A DNA stretch of 64,000 nucleotides, from positions 372,001-436,000 of the forward strand of contig JBAIAA010000658.1 in assembly GCA_037893245.1 (NCBI GenBank). The letters run 5' to 3'. Source of the DNA: Crossaster papposus (Eukaryota; Echinodermata; Asteroidea; Velatida; Solasteridae). A program made the translations under genes and the position numbers. Shown one piece after another: positions 46,855 through 60,470 of this stretch (position 1 is the first letter of the stretch; each line of letters begins with the position of its first letter). The notes under the pieces are model-generated. The model was not told the origin of the DNA, searched no databases, and saw only the letters and a program-made list of their open reading frames with translations.

Positions 46855-47230
46855 TTAAGGGGCAAAAAAAAAGCATTGTATAGTGGCTCTGAAGGGACAT
46901 CACAAAGTGTAAATATTGACGTCGATATCCCGACAAATTGTATGACTTTCCCCAAGTATATATTGACGTTAATATTAACGTCCATATCCCGCTCTTATCC
47001 AGTTGTAAATGTTAGGGACCATTAGATTTAATACACGTACGGGATACGTACGCTCGGAAAAAAAGTCACCTAGGTCACTCTATGAAGTTCGGGCAATTGT
47101 ACAGTAGTGCTGATCAGACATTTCTAAACAAGTTTTTTGTATTAAATGTTCTGTTCGAATGAATAATTTTTGTCTCCAAATGAACAATAACTGAAGCTAA
47201 ATTCGGTTTAAAAAGTTATAACTTCCAAAA

Positions 47231-47314
47231 TTTGTAGAGAAAGAATGGAATACAATGTTTTCGGGCCTTCTTTTTTCAAAGTCATGTGTATCGGGGACGT
47301 TGGCCGTCCATCGT
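47231..47314 (+). repeat. Segmental duplication block, second copy (A1')
   Basis: Matches 277-360 in the same orientation over 84 bp. It lies 385 bp to the right of the DDAH exon end at 46,846. Confidence 0.8.
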
Positions 47315-48127
47315 AGCATGAGACCTGTCGGAGACACTGAACGTGTAGATTAGGACTCTGATAGATGCTCGGAAATTTCAATTGTTTTATGCGCGTCTTA
47401 CTGTAGATAAATTTAAAATGTGTTATGCTATAAGGACACAATACTGACTATTTTTCATTATGCAAAAAACAGTCTTGACTTTCTTATGTTACTATTAGCA
47501 ATCATTTGCTTATTTTAGATAATATTGTACATCGTGTACATGAATGTTTAAGAGAAAAAATAATGTGTGAATACAGGATGTTTCGTTTTAAATTCACGTT
47601 TACAAGCATCAAAATGGCATCTAAAAACGGGACACGTACAGATTAAACAAAATTTCATAAAATTTTTAATAAATCAAAGACTTTAATATCCCTTATTTAT
47701 TTTCATCATGTTGTGCATATTACTTGAGTACGTAGATGACGAAATATACCGGCCCACAAAAAAAAAAAAAAAAAATAAAATACGCACACTAAAATGAACG
47801 CTATGATCTGCGTGTTCACGTAAGTTGCACATCGTGTGTTGCACATCGTGTCTACCACATCATATGATGTTCAAAAAGCAAGAATTTCTTTTGACAAACC
47901 TCATCCTTGCCAAACTAAGCAATTGTTTTTGAATTACAGGTAGCTGCATAATCATCGTGTCAAATGTCTGTACATGTACAACCCCCATTAATGCAAGGAT
48001 GAACAAAATCCACACATCGATCACTCGTTTATGTTCGTGTCCACTTGTAACTAATGTTAAATGTTGTCGCAATCTAACTTGTAATCAACAGAATCCCGAG
48101 TTGGCCAGTACACATGAAAAGTACCTC

Positions 48128-48893
48128 GAGTCGTATGAATAAAAACTAGCAAATGCTATGAAGAACAAGCAAAAAGTATTTACTTTGAAGTAAAAGTATT
48201 TACTTCGAAGTAAAAGCATTAAGGAAAAGCAAATGCTTTATTTCGTATGAATAAAATAAAGTTTTACTGTTTAGCATTTACTGGCTGAAATAGCGGTAAA
48301 TGCTTTTTACTTGCGATTGATTGCACAGCCGAATGGTTTGATACAGTCTCTATTGTGTGTACGTACACAAACACGCAACAGTGCACATATGCTGACAGGG
48401 GTATTTAAATGAAATTGGAACCTCAATTTGCTGCTTCGCAGTCATGATGCCCTTTTCTGTCTCAGGAATATTGCAAGAAATTATAGGTCATCTACGTCTC
48501 ATTTCCTTCCCCAAAATCATCACAACTGCTTGTATTTTAATCCTAGACACTCCATCTTCCATGTTCATACCTTTTCCTGCCTAATCACATACAGAAGCTC
48601 CTATTTTTCATACTAGTATTTGCTTCTCTTTTTTCAAGGTAGCCCCGACCCAACCTTGAAAAATTACGAGTAAATACTGCAAATCTGGAGCAATTACTCA
48701 TTTTTATTCATACCAAATGGAGCAAATACTAATATTCTAGCAAATGCTGGAAATTAAAAAGAAAATACTTTTAGTCTTTATAGCAAATACTTTCCAGTAA
48801 TACCTTTTGCTTCATTTTTATTCATACATATTCCAGTAAATGCTTGAAAATTAGTAGTAAAAGCAAATGCTAGGTTTTTATTCGTACGGCCCC
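48128..48893. mobile_element. MITE W6 made of GCAAATGCT / AGTATTTACT words
   Basis: The ends are GTATGAATAAAAACTAGCA and the inverse of GTACGAATAAAAACCTAGCA. The body repeats AAGCAAATGCT, AAAAGTATTTACTT and CAAATACT words on both strands. It has no coding capacity. Confidence 0.65.
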
Positions 48894-49589
48894 CTGTGTT
48901 GATGACCTGAAGGTCACTTGTTTTAGGCTTGTACACGTATTTGCTAATTTACGATTATTTTAACATTGGTTACAGTGGACACTATTAAGTTGGTTTCAGT
49001 AGACAGCCATGTTGGCAGGTTGGTGTATACTTTGTAACCTGTTTGAGAACCATGCAATAAAAACAGGCCACTTTCTTATTAAGGCAAGTACCTTGAAGGC
49101 TTTAGTTGAGCAAGTGATAATAAACTTGACACACTTAAAATGTTTGCCTTGATTTCAAATTTATGGTGTCCACGTCATTTTTGTAACTAACGTTAACCTG
49201 CATGACTAGATCTTGAAAACTAATGTTATCTAATCACTGCATGGTTGTCAATTACAACATTTACCCCGAGGTACTGTACTTACCAACTTCATAACCAGTC
49301 GTTTTCCTTAAGTCTTCATACTGCCAAGCATTTGAAATGGTTGTATAAGAAATAGTATTCTAGTTTACGTTCGTTACGGTGTCCACTTTTTAATTTGCCG
49401 ATAAAAAAAAGGAAGTCCCTTTTTTTTTTTTGACTTCAACATAGGAGGAACACATTAACCTAAATAAAAATTAATTAAAACAATTTTCTTTGACTTGACT
49501 GAACTGAAAAGGGGACACCATGTACATGTACATGTAACTAATGTTAATTTTATACGGCAATCAAGAGAAAACACTGCAGGAAGGAAAAT

Positions 49590-49936
49590 CTACTTGGCAC
49601 ATTATCTTTCCATTGCTGTTTTCCAGTAGGTGATGGTCCAATATCATGACACATAAGTAAATTTAAACTTTCCATTAGTATTTTTTGTTTACCCCGTGTC
49701 CCACAACTGTCAGCCAGTATTGTGTCCTTACACAAATGAAAAAGAGTTTTGGGGTTGATTTCGGCTTTCAGGGAACATGTCTGACATCGAATGTCGCCTT
49801 TAGACAACCCGACTTTTCGACGTGTACAACAGCGCGCATGTAGTGCTAGTAAGGCGGTGCGCCCGCACGTGGTCACAGTACAGACGACGTACAGTACGCG
49901 GCATACAATGAGCAGATGGCGCGGCGCACCGTGCAC
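49590..49936 (-). other. Open frame with paired cysteines, possible exon of unknown gene
   Basis: The middle reads GDIRCQTCSLKAEINPKTLF, HLCKDTILADSCG and MCHDIGPSPTGKQQWKDN. Two CxxC/HxxC-like pairs suggest a small zinc-binding fold, and the codons look less repetitive than the surroundings. A GT is available after VPSS-proximal sequence (near 49,590). I do not recognise the family. Confidence 0.25.
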
Positions 49937-51059
49937 GGTCGAGTTGTTTAACCGGTCAAGTTGGGATCACCGAGTTGTTTCATAGGCATACATGTAATGT
50001 TGTTTTTTTTTGTTTTTTTTTGTTTTTTTAATTATCTAGGGGCTAAGGCCAGGCCCCTATTATTATTATTTTTAATATAATAAAATGCAATATAACGACG
50101 GGGGTGGGGGGGGGGGGGAGATTGGCAAGAAAATAATTAGTAACATTTTGAATTTAATTTATTTACATTTATTATTAAATTTACATTTATTAATAAAACA
50201 ATTGCTGTGGTCCTTTCACAAATTTGGGTGGGGATACTAAACAATTTTTTCTTTACTATAAATTTAGAATTCTAAAAAATATGGATATTTGGGTATTAAT
50301 GGTAAATGTACGCCATCACATTTTTATTAAAAAAACAAACTTTCTGAGCACCACTGGTACGCGCTTTGTACATACATGTACCACCGATAGTAGTATACCT
50401 TGTAATTACATGTATTACTGAGCGGTGATTAGAAAGCCAAATTTTGGTTTTAAAGAAAAATCTGATGGTGTACCGTTCTTACTCAACATTTCCATAACTT
50501 AGGTACATTAAATTGGCCTATCATTGGAAAAATGTTCAGCCTGTCAACATTTTACTTGATAATCAATCAATGATATATTACATGTATATCTTTTACTTTT
50601 CACAGAATTGACACCCGACAACAGTGGCAACCGGTACAACTGCGAGGATTTACATACTGCACTATACCTGTAGCTGAAGATGCCACAACTAAGGGAGAAA
50701 CAAAGCAAAATAGTCAATATTTTGATTTTAGTTTTTATTTTACCTATATTTTTTGCTTTAACAACAATATGTCTCATCAACTTGATAACTAGACAGTGCA
50801 TTTTACATTTCAAAAACAGATAAATATGAGATCGCCCTAAGTTACAGGACACGATATCCATGTAGCATCTGCAGGCACAATTGGGGTAAATTAAATTAAC
50901 AGTGGTGTAAAACCAAGTGTAAATCATTGCACTATCTTTACTTTTAATAACATTGATAAACTGGACAGAGTATTTCATACTTATCAGAATGGATAGGTCA
51001 TACATGTTGCAGTGCCGATGCTACGGGACACAGTGTCCATGTACGGTAGCATGCGTTTT

Positions 51060-51424
51060 GCGTTTATGGTCCCAGGTAGTTCATCAGTCAACAAAAACAT
51101 TACCAAAAAAAATACTTTTTAATAAGCAAATGATAAGTAAATCTTCTTATGAATTGAATAAGTGGAATTAAATGAACTAAACTGAACTGAAATCTGAAAT
51201 GGTGTCCATGTGTACATGTACACATGTAGCATTATTTCTGGAAATAACGTGCATATTGTATTAACTATGGTCATTTTGATATAAATGTTAGAGATTTATC
51301 TCTTTTTATTTCTTAAACAAGAACACTTGGAGCTTACCTAAAATTAAAAAAACTAGAGGAAAAAAACCTTTTGAAATTTTGACCTTCATGTCACACTTTG
51401 TGCCCCAACTTCATGGAGTGACCC
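51060..51424 (+). repeat. Segmental duplication block, second copy (A2')
   Basis: Matches 631-920 in the same orientation, with extra short insertions including a TACATGTACACATGTAGC palindromic run. Confidence 0.85.
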
Positions 51425-51870
51425 ACCTACTAAATTACCATGGCGGTGTTGCTTCACATACTATCGGCAATGTACATCTCACATAAAAATGTTTCAATGT
51501 ATAACATACAAATTATGAAATTGACACATACAATTTGTCCCTATATACTGACGTAACGGTATAGTTCGGTTGCTAGTATTGATAACAATATTCACGTCAA
51601 TTGCACACCCTGTTCTCCAGTCGCTACATGTATTTTTAATGCATTTTTTTTTCTCAGCAAGCTACATTGTACCGGTAGGTTTTTCAAACATACAAAAGTA
51701 CATGAACAGCTAGCTTAGTAACATTCGTAAGTTTGACATTTCCTGTATCTGCCAAGGCCCACCACACAAAATGTCTTTACTTCAAATGCAGAATAGAGCA
51801 TGCAAGAACTTTATGAGAAACCAAACTTCTGGGCACCTCGACTATAGCTTCAATGTGTAGAGCGAGTAGT

Positions 51871-52436
51871 TGTACGAAATTAAGTCTTTTGTACAGTTGT
51901 CTTTTGTGTGAGCATACTTTATATTGTCTGCAGGGCTGTACAGTACATGTGTTCCATGCCTTGAATAGTTGCAGCATGATCCGAATGCAGGAATTTGAGG
52001 CATTCCGCGTTGTTTGTCGCAGTATAAAAGTAGTAGAAATTTAGGGGTACGGCGGAGTACTCGCTGACACGGTGGTGGAACATACTTCGTGGGAGACGTC
52101 CGGGGCCGCTAAGCGACCACCTACCCGTCTACCGGAGATGATGGACGCTGGCCGTATAGGACACGAGTCTTCAGGGAGTTCCGTACCACTGTGCCATTGA
52201 CCCGCCCGTTTCACAAGACTTTGGTGTCACCACTATTTAAACCAGAAGGAGTACTGTTGAGTATTGACAGAATTTGTTGGGCCCATATGACAAGTGAAAT
52301 GTTTGGATTACTTATTAAAATATCGCTCTTGCTTTCACTTGTGCATGCTCAAGTGCAGGGTTTTAATTGGGGGTCCACAAGCTGCGGACTACGTGCTGAA
52401 TGGTCATGCTGCTTCTGTTGCCATACATTAGTTGTT

Positions 52437-52467
<31 letters not shown>

Positions 52468-53725
52468 GGCATTTAGAACGCTTTACACAAGAGTACCAAA
52501 GCGTGTACAAAGGTCAACCATTAATAAATTCAAAACACATGATTAAAATAAATATGATTTCAAAAGTTTCTTGAAACTGTCAACAGATTGCGCAGCTCTG
52601 ATGGCAGAAGGCAGTCCATTCCAGGCCTTAACAGCAATGATATTGAATCTTTTTTCTGCAAATACTGAGTTACTGACTTTTGGCATAGTCAAGCGGGTGG
52701 AGTCCATAGAGGATCTTAGTGGGCGAGCTGGAGCATATTTTGTGAAATAGTCCGAAAGATACAATGGGGCGTGATTGTTTAAACATTTAAAAACATACAG
52801 CAAAACTTTGAAGAGGATCCGCTTAGAGATTGGAAGCCAGTGGAGCTTGTTCAGTAAAGGTGCCACCTCAACTCTTCTCCCAACTGCATAAACGGCCCTC
52901 GCAGCGCTATTTTGAAGACGCTGAAGGCGAGTAGTGTCTTTAGACGACAAGTGAGTGAAAAGGGCATTACAGTAGTCGAGCCGTGATGTAATTAAAGCTC
53001 GCGCAACATGGTGGGAGGTGTCAATGTCAATAAATCTACGGATACGCCATAAGTTTTTGATTTGAAAGTTGATGGTTTGGCGGAGACGGTTGACATGATT
53101 TGAGAATGACATAGTTGAATTGAAGAAGACTCCCAGGTTTCGAATAACGTCGGAAGGTTAAATATTTGATGTACCAATAGTGAGTTTCAATGGAGGAAGG
53201 AGTCTGAGACTATAGGTTGAACCTGCCACAAAAAAACTCCGTTTTAGAGTCATTCAGTTTGAGGTAATTTACTGACATCCATGAACGAATTTCAGATATG
53301 CAGGCGTTAAGAGTGGTAAGAGAGGCTTCGAGATCACCAGGCACACGAGGATTATATGATGTGTACAATTGAGTGTCATCAGCATATATATGATAGTCTA
53401 TATTGTGTTTTCGAGCAATTTCTCCAACTGGTGCAATGTAGGTAGTGAATGTCAGGGGACCGAGCACTATTTTGTATTTTGTTCTCGCTTTGTATATAGT
53501 TTTTGTTGCTTTACTAATTAATTGGTAAACAGCTTGCATGGTTTGATTTGGTAATGTGCTTGCGCTTTAATTTATTGATTTGCTTGTTGTTAAATTACGT
53601 ACAATTGAATATTTTCTTTAATATGTTCAGGATTTCATTATGACCAAGGTGCTGTCAAAAATAAGATTGTAAAATTGTACATTTTTGGCTTTAACTGATC
53701 TTCAGTTTTGAGTGAACTCGTGACA
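51871..53725 (+). repeat. 5' LTR of the Gmr1-like element, carrying a LINE
   Basis: Matches 60,471-61,379 at both ends (TGTACGAAATTAAG, CTCGTGACA). A TATAAAA box lies at 52,023-52,029. Its extra length is the LINE at 52,438-53,466. Confidence 0.9.
52438..53466 (-). pseudogene. 5'-truncated CR1/L2-like LINE inside the LTR
   Basis: The minus strand encodes HIYADDTQLYTSYNP (RT catalytic YADD near 53,380), MSVNYLKLNDSKTEFF, then after a frame change LRQTINFQIKNLWRIRRF, TSRLDYCNALF, LQRLQNSAARAV, HWLPISKRILFKV, APARPLRSS and AWNGLPSAIRAA to a stop near 52,543. The 3' tail is a (TTA)n array at 52,438-52,469. The 5' part is missing, as is usual for target-primed insertion. One frame change and a stop separate the YADD part from the C-terminal part. 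Confidence 0.9.
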
Positions 53726-53727
53726 AA

Positions 53728-53744
53728 TGGGGGCTTGTCCGGGA
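53728..53744 (+). other. Primer binding site complementary to tRNA-Pro
   Basis: TGGGGGCTTGTCCGGGA begins two bases after the LTR and differs by one base from the well-known tRNA-Pro primer site TGGGGGCTCGTCCGGGA. Confidence 0.85.
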
Positions 53745-54846
53745 ACAGAAGACTTTCTGTAGAAAGGAAAGTGTGAAGACGGTCAATAGTTTGTGCAATT
53801 TCCATTTGGGAGAGGGAGATTCGTAAATAATTATTTTGTAATTGAAATTAAGATTTAATTTAGTAATAGTTGTTAGGAGTTTCTATTTAATAATAATTAG
53901 TTAATTAGAAGTGACCATGGACTTTCAGAGATTTCTAGATCTAGGGAAACAACTAGATTTAACAGGAAAAGAACTGTTGGAATTTGCTCAGGAAAGAGAA
54001 AGTTTAGATAAACAGGAAAGGCAACGTATTCGGGAAGATAGGTATGTAGAAAGAGAACATGAAAAAGAAATGAAAGAGATGGATCTTAAGATTGTGCAAG
54101 AGAAAAAAGGTAGTTCCGAGAGTCTTGGACAGCTGAAATTGCCAGGTTTTGCTAAAATCCGGAAAATGCCACCTTTTTCTGACAAGACGGATGATATAGA
54201 TTCGTATTTAACGAGATTTGAAAGATATGCAAAAACAATAAATTGGCATTGTAAGGATTGGGCGATGCCCTTAAAGGGTCCCAGAAATGTGGTTTTTATT
54301 AGTTTAAATGAAAGATTATAACTAATTGAGTGATTTTCAGTTTATACAAGTTTTATTTTTTGGTAATTAATATGAGAACAAAAATAATAAAGTGCTTTGG
54401 GGGACCGGCCCCGCCCCTAGAATGGTAGCTTATTAACATGTAAAATTTGCATAATTGTGACGTATGTTCGGGAAAACTTTGACGTCGCAACAAGCGTGCC
54501 CGTGCACGCATGCATCATGTGCCACGCGTACCGATGCAAAATCGTTTAGTCGATGGTCGACTCAAGTTATTGTCAAAGGAATTGTCAAGTGGAATATCTT
54601 CTTCAGATGTAGGACCTGATGATACTGCGGATATTTCATCCGATTCTGTGGAATCTGAGCGGGTCGCCGAAGCACTATTGGAGATTTTCTGTAGGGTTGG
54701 AATACCAGATGAAATCTTAACCGATTTAGGGACGCAATTTACATCAGGTGTAATGAAAGAGGTTAGTAGGCTTTTGTCAATGAAACAATTAACTACTACC
54801 CCATATCACCCGATATGCAACGGGTTGGTAGAACGCTTCAACGGTA

Positions 54847-57800
54847 TAGTATCCCTAACTTAAGGTTCATCTGTGAACAAATTTAAAAGAAGCTAATTTT
54901 AACTGATTTGGGTAGGTATGGGTATGGACAACTACCAAAAAAAAGGAAGGAGGGACAGGGGTTGGGGAATTTTTTTTATTAGAGGTCAAAGGTCATTGAC
55001 CCCTGCCCAAATCCCTAAAAATTATATTTCAGCAACAAAATATGGTATATAGATGATCTTGGTGTCAAAATGCACAGAATTACAATAGAAGATGACACCA
55101 AATAATTATTTACCCTTGGGACCAAATCCTGACCTCCGAAAATGAGGTCAAAGGTCACAAAACAATTTTATTACTAAAATGATATTTATAGCAACAAAAT
55201 ATGGTATATAGATGATCTTGGTGTCAAAATGCACAGGATTATGAAAGAAGGTAACATAGAATAACTACTGACCCTTAGAAAAGAGGTCAAAGGTCAAAAA
55301 TAGACGTATTACTAAAATGTCATATTAGTAAAATAACAGGAAAATTACCATGAACAAAAACAAATCTAAGAGGCTAATTTCAACTTATTGTGGCGGGTAT
55401 GGGGGTTATTATTTATTCCAAGAGCAAAGAAGGAGGGGGAAATTCCCTTTCTGAGGGTCAAAAGTCTTTGACCCTGCACTAAAACATTATAAATTGTATC
55501 TCAGCAGCAGTATGTTTTTCATAGGCCTAGATGATCTTGGTGTCCAAATGCACAGAATTATACTAGAAGACAAACACAATATGAAATGGATTCTTCACCA
55601 CCAAAATACTAGGTTAAAGGTCAAAATAAGCAATTGGGCGGGGGGTGGGATTAAAGTTCATTAGTGTCAAATAGTTTGTGTATGTAAAGTATATGTGCAT
55701 TTATAATCATGTTTGGTGTTTATTGGGAAGGAGCGTAATCATACATTCAGCCTACTTTCGTTTTTTATTAAAACGATTCTCGGTCACATGGGAAGGACAT
55801 TAAATTGAAGGACGTCTAACGCTGGGTTGTGTGGAATTGTTTTCTTTTTCTGTGAGACTATTAGGTTTTTTAGTTAAAGATGAAGTGCTTTTGCAAGAAA
55901 ATAGCAAAGGGAAACCGGTTTATGCAGGCATACTTTAAGGAATGATTAGTTTATTTGTTGTTGTTTGTTTGATCAATCCCAGAGTTAGCTGCAGTGAATC
56001 AGAACTCATTCTACTATGGGAAGGGGAGGGTGTTTATGGAAGTTGTCACAAGTCAGAACTATTTCTCATCGTTTTCATTATTGTTTTGGAGATGCTGCAA
56101 CAGTTCTGCTGCGTGAAGTATCATAGGATTGTATGTTTGCTGCTGGTCTGCAGAGATAAATCTGTATATTTATTATTTTCTGGTATGCCAGCAGTGTGGT
56201 TGCGTAACTATATTACCCAGAGCGTAATTCTTAATGTTTTTTCTTAGTGATATACGCTTCTGGGAAGTCAGTTTTGGCCACATTTTTTCTGCGAGATTGC
56301 AGTCGGTAGGAGGAGGAGGAGGAGGGGGGGGGGGGGGGGGGGGGGGGGGGAGGAGGAGGGGGGGGGAGGAGGAGGGGGGGGGGAGGGGGGCGGGGGGAGG
56401 GGGGCGGGGGGAGGGGGGGTTACGTGTACAAGTTTCAAGAGAACCCCTCCTTGTTTGTTGTTATTTTCTTGAGACGAGGTTCTGCTGACAAGACAGTATC
56501 ATATGGATTGTATTTGTGACTGGCAGAGTTAAATCTGTAATTGTACGTTATCTAGTGGGTATGCCCGGTATGCCAGAGAGTGGTTGTTTGACTGGCCTCT
56601 CCGGAGCGTAATTCTTAACTCTTTTTTTTTTTGGGGGGGGGGGGGGGTTGGGGATTTGTGTATTGCAACAGTGGTCCTTTGTTTTTAGTTCACTCAGTGA
56701 TTGATTATTACCGGTAATAATATGCCGTCCCTTTTTTCTCTCCTTTTTTGGGAGGGGAGCAGGGCTTATTTTTGGTGCTATATTATGCACTTCATCAGTC
56801 ACCATTCTTTTAGTTTACTTTTCTTTTTCCTTGTTTTTATTTGTGTGTCGGTTTATATGATAGATTGCAAGGACAAATACCGGCTTTTGGGGGGTATTGA
56901 TCGAAAGGAAGGCATCTTGACTTATTTATTTTGTTTTAGTCTTGAGAGCCATTTCTTTGATCATTGTTTTGTTCTTCCAATAGTTCCAATAGGATTTTCA
57001 CATTCTCCTCATCCAGGTTGTTTTATTCTTGGTTGGATTGTGGAGATGCTTTAGTCCTAGATCGAACAAGTTCATATTTTATGTTTTTGTGCCGTTTGTA
57101 TGCCAAGGGTTGGGTATCAAATAGCCTACATGTATTTAGGTATTCGTTTTCTCTAATCCAGTGCCAGTGTTTGAGGAGGGCCCGTTTGAGAGCTGTGTGC
57201 GCGACTCGTGGGTGTTTTTGTTCACGCTTAGAGTCCGCGGAAAGCTCGCCCCTTTGAGGAAAGGCTAGGTCTTCGTTTGTGTATCCGCGCTTTTTAAGTT
57301 GGTCCTTGAATAATTCAACCCTCTCCTCAAAGTCTTTTAAATGGGTACATATACGGTTGTTCCAGTCACTTCGCCCTTGATTAGGCCGCCAAATACCGAC
57401 TTAGGGTGTGCTGAATCTCTCTGCTGTATACAAGACTCTCTGCAAGATGCACCAAACTCCTCTTCTTATTAATAGGAAACTTTTGGGACATCTCACTTCA
57501 CTGGGGTAACTAGTCAGGGTACATGTAGGCTAACTAGGTGTTATGAGTAATCACTTCTTAAACAAAGACATAATTCATGTTGTTTTATGTTATACGTATA
57601 TCTCTAGGGTGGTGCTTTGTGGATTCAATATGGGGCTTCAAATAATTACCTTTGACCTTTAAGGTCATTTGTTGCGGTCAATTTGTATCCTACATTTATA
57701 TCACAAGAAATTACATTTTTCTACTTCCAGTGTAATTATGACCATTTTGACACCAAGATCATACAAGTACATATGTTGTTGCCGAGATACAATTTATAGT

Positions 57801-58294
57801 GTTTTAGTCCAGGGTCAATGACCTTTGACCTCTGCTCCTAAATAAATAAATAATAACTCCCATACCCACCACGTAAGTTAAAATTAGTCTCTTCGATTTG
57901 TTTGTGCTCATTTTTATTTAATGATAATTTTCCTGTTATAAATATGACATTTTAGTAATAAAATAGTTTGTTGACGTTTGACCTCATTTTCGGAGGTCAG
58001 GATTTGGTCCCAAGGGTAAATAATTATTTGATGTCATCTTCTTTTGTAATTCTGTGCATTTTGACACCAAGATCATCTATATACCATATTTTGTTGCTGA
58101 AATATAATTTTTAGTGATTTAGGCAGGGGTCAATGACCTTTGACCTCTAATAAAAAAAGTTCCCCAACCCCTATCCCTCCCTTCCTTTTTTTGGGTAGTT
58201 GTCCATACCCATACCCACCAAAATCAGTTGAAATTAGCTTCTTTTAATTTTTTTTCACAGATTGGCTCAATATATGGCTAATTTAGGGTTACTA
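54847..58294. mobile_element. 3.4-kb foldback element FB2 inside the Gmr1-like element
   Basis: Inverted arms of about 700-830 bp (54,847-55,680 and 57,590-58,294) begin TAGTATCCCTAACTTAAGG and, inverted, TAGTAACCCTAAATTAGCC. The target appears to be TA. Each arm carries about three sub-repeats marked by GGTATATAGATGATCTTGG and GAGGTCAAAGGTCA. The centre has two divergent copies of a 430-bp segment around long G-runs (56,320-56,420 and 56,633-56,647) and a Penelope-like fragment. No transposase was found. Confidence 0.85.
57023..57403 (-). pseudogene. Penelope-like element fragment, region after the reverse transcriptase
   Basis: One continuous minus-strand frame of about 125 codons, without an ATG, encodes IWRPNQGRSDWNNRICTHLK, DFEERVELFKDQLKKRGYT, HTALKRALLKHWHWIRENEY and PLAYKRHKNIKYELVRS. 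The pattern RxC..DFe.R...l...L..RGY followed by ..LLKHW and Y.R..N....LVRS is the segment between RT and the GIY-YIG endonuclease in Penelope-like elements. The upstream RT and the endonuclease are not in this window piece. It lies in the centre of FB2. Confidence 0.55.
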
Positions 58295-60458
58295 CCCTTA
58301 AATCGATGCTTAAGCGTCTATGTTCTGAAAAGCCCGTAGACTGGGACATGTACTTGCCAGCAGTACTTTTGGCATATATAGGGAAACGCCACAGGAAAGT
58401 CTAGGGTTTTCGCCCTTTGAGTTGTTTTACGGTAGGACTGTTAGGGGACCTTTCGCAGTTATGGTCTAAGGAAGTTGAGGACGAGGATGTAAAGACTATA
58501 CCTATGAATATGTAGTAAACCTGGGAAACAGACTCGAACAGACTTGTAAACTTGCACAGGAAGAGTTAGTTCGTTCCTCCAAACGGTACAAAAGGTACTA
58601 TGATACCAAGGCAAGAGATAAGAGATTTCAAGTTCAGGATGAGGTTTTGATTTTAAGACCTACGAGTAGCAGTAAACTGTTAATGCAATGGCAGGGTCCA
58701 TACAAAGTTGTTGGAGTTGTTGCTAAAATGACTATAAAATCCAGGTTCGAGGTAAGGATAAAGTTTACCATGCTAATCTCCTCAAAAAGTATGTAAGTAG
58801 GGATGCGGAAAGAGGGTCAAAAGAATCGGAACAATCTGTTGCAGCAATTAAAGTACTTGTAATGGATGATGATCAGAATGATTGTACTGACGTGGATTTG
58901 ATTCCTCTTAAGCAAACTGAAGACTGGAGAAATGTTGAAGTGAATGTAGATCTGGTTTCTGCTCAGAAGAATGATATAGAATCGCTATTGAATGAGTACC
59001 CGGATGTACTAACTGATTTACCAGGAAGAACGATTCATATCGAATGTACGTTAACATTGACTACAGAAAAACATGTGGTAACAAAGCCTTATCCAGTCCC
59101 TCCTGCTGTAAAATAAACGATCAAGGAAGAGATTAATAAAATGTTAGATCTTGGGGTTATAGAACCATCTACATCATCCTATGCGTCACCAGTCGTTCTG
59201 ATCCGAAAACCAGATGGTAGTAATAGGTTCTGTGTAGAATACCGGCATTTTAATGATATTACAGTGTTCGATCCTGAACCAATACCAAATTGGGAAGACT
59301 TAGAGTTGCACATGCAAAACTTTTTTCCAAGTTGGATATGTCAAAAGGATATTAGCAGATACCGGTGGCCGAAAAGGACAAAGCCAAAATGGCGTTTGTT
59401 ACATTTGAGGGTCATTACCAATTTTTGGTCATGCCCTTTGGTTTGGTAAATGCACCGGCGATATTTTCCAGATTGATGCGCAATCTTTTGACAATTCCTA
59501 ATGTCTTGAATTATATTGATGACATTTTGGTTTATAGTGAAACTTGGAGTGACCATGTGCAAACATTGGAACAAGTCTTCACCGTGTTTCGTAATGCAGG
59601 TTTAACATTTTTGGGATGTAATTGGAGATGGTAAGATAACCACTAATCCAGACAAGGTAGACAAGATTATGAAGGCTAAACAGCCAATAACAAAGAAACA
59701 GGTTAGGTCATTCTTGGGCTTGGTCGGATTTTATCGGAAATTTATTCCGAATTTTTCGGCTATTGCCGCACCTCTATTAGATCTGACCAAGAAAGGATTG
59801 CCGAATAAAGTACAGTGGGGTGACTCTCAAGCTGTAGCCTTTGATACACTAATAAAAGAAGCGCATAGTTTCTGCACCTATTTTACATTTGCCAAATTTT
59901 GAGAAGCCTTTTATCTTGCAGACCGATGCATCGGACAGTGGCATTGACGCAATGTTAGTGCAAGAAGAAGGAAATGTGAAGTTTCCCGTTTCCTTTGCAA
60001 GTAGAAAGTTGTTGTTACGGGAACAGAGATATTCTGTAATTGAACGTGAGTGTTTGGCTTTAGTGTGGGCTATAAAAAAGTTTCACTTCTATCTGTAGGG
60101 GTCAGAGTTCATTCTCAAAATGGACCATCGACCATTGTTGTATTTGGCCAGAACCAAATTGGAAAATGGTCGAATCATGAGGTGGGCTTTAAGCCTCCAA
60201 CCATATCGATATAGAGTAAGGGCAATCAAGGGAAGTGAAAATGTTGGGGCGGATTTTATGTCTCGAATGGATGAGTAATTGTCCCAATCTGGATATACTG
60301 AAGTGTCACAAATACTGCCAAGGTCGATTTCATATTTTAACGATAGATATCTTCTTGTATAACTTTATTGTATATTGGGTTAATCTACAAAACAAATTAA
60401 TTATTGTTATCGCTCTGATCTTGAATTTCGTAATTTGTAGATAGGTATACCATCTTCT

Positions 60459-60468
60459 GAAGGGGGGT
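60459..60468 (+). other. Polypurine tract of the Gmr1-like element
   Basis: GAAGGGGGGT lies just upstream of the 3' LTR, where plus-strand DNA synthesis is primed in LTR retrotransposons. Confidence 0.7.
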
Positions 60469-60470
60469 TG

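Noticed and set aside
56234-56488. Glycine/arginine-rich frame
   Set aside because: It is a translation of long G runs.
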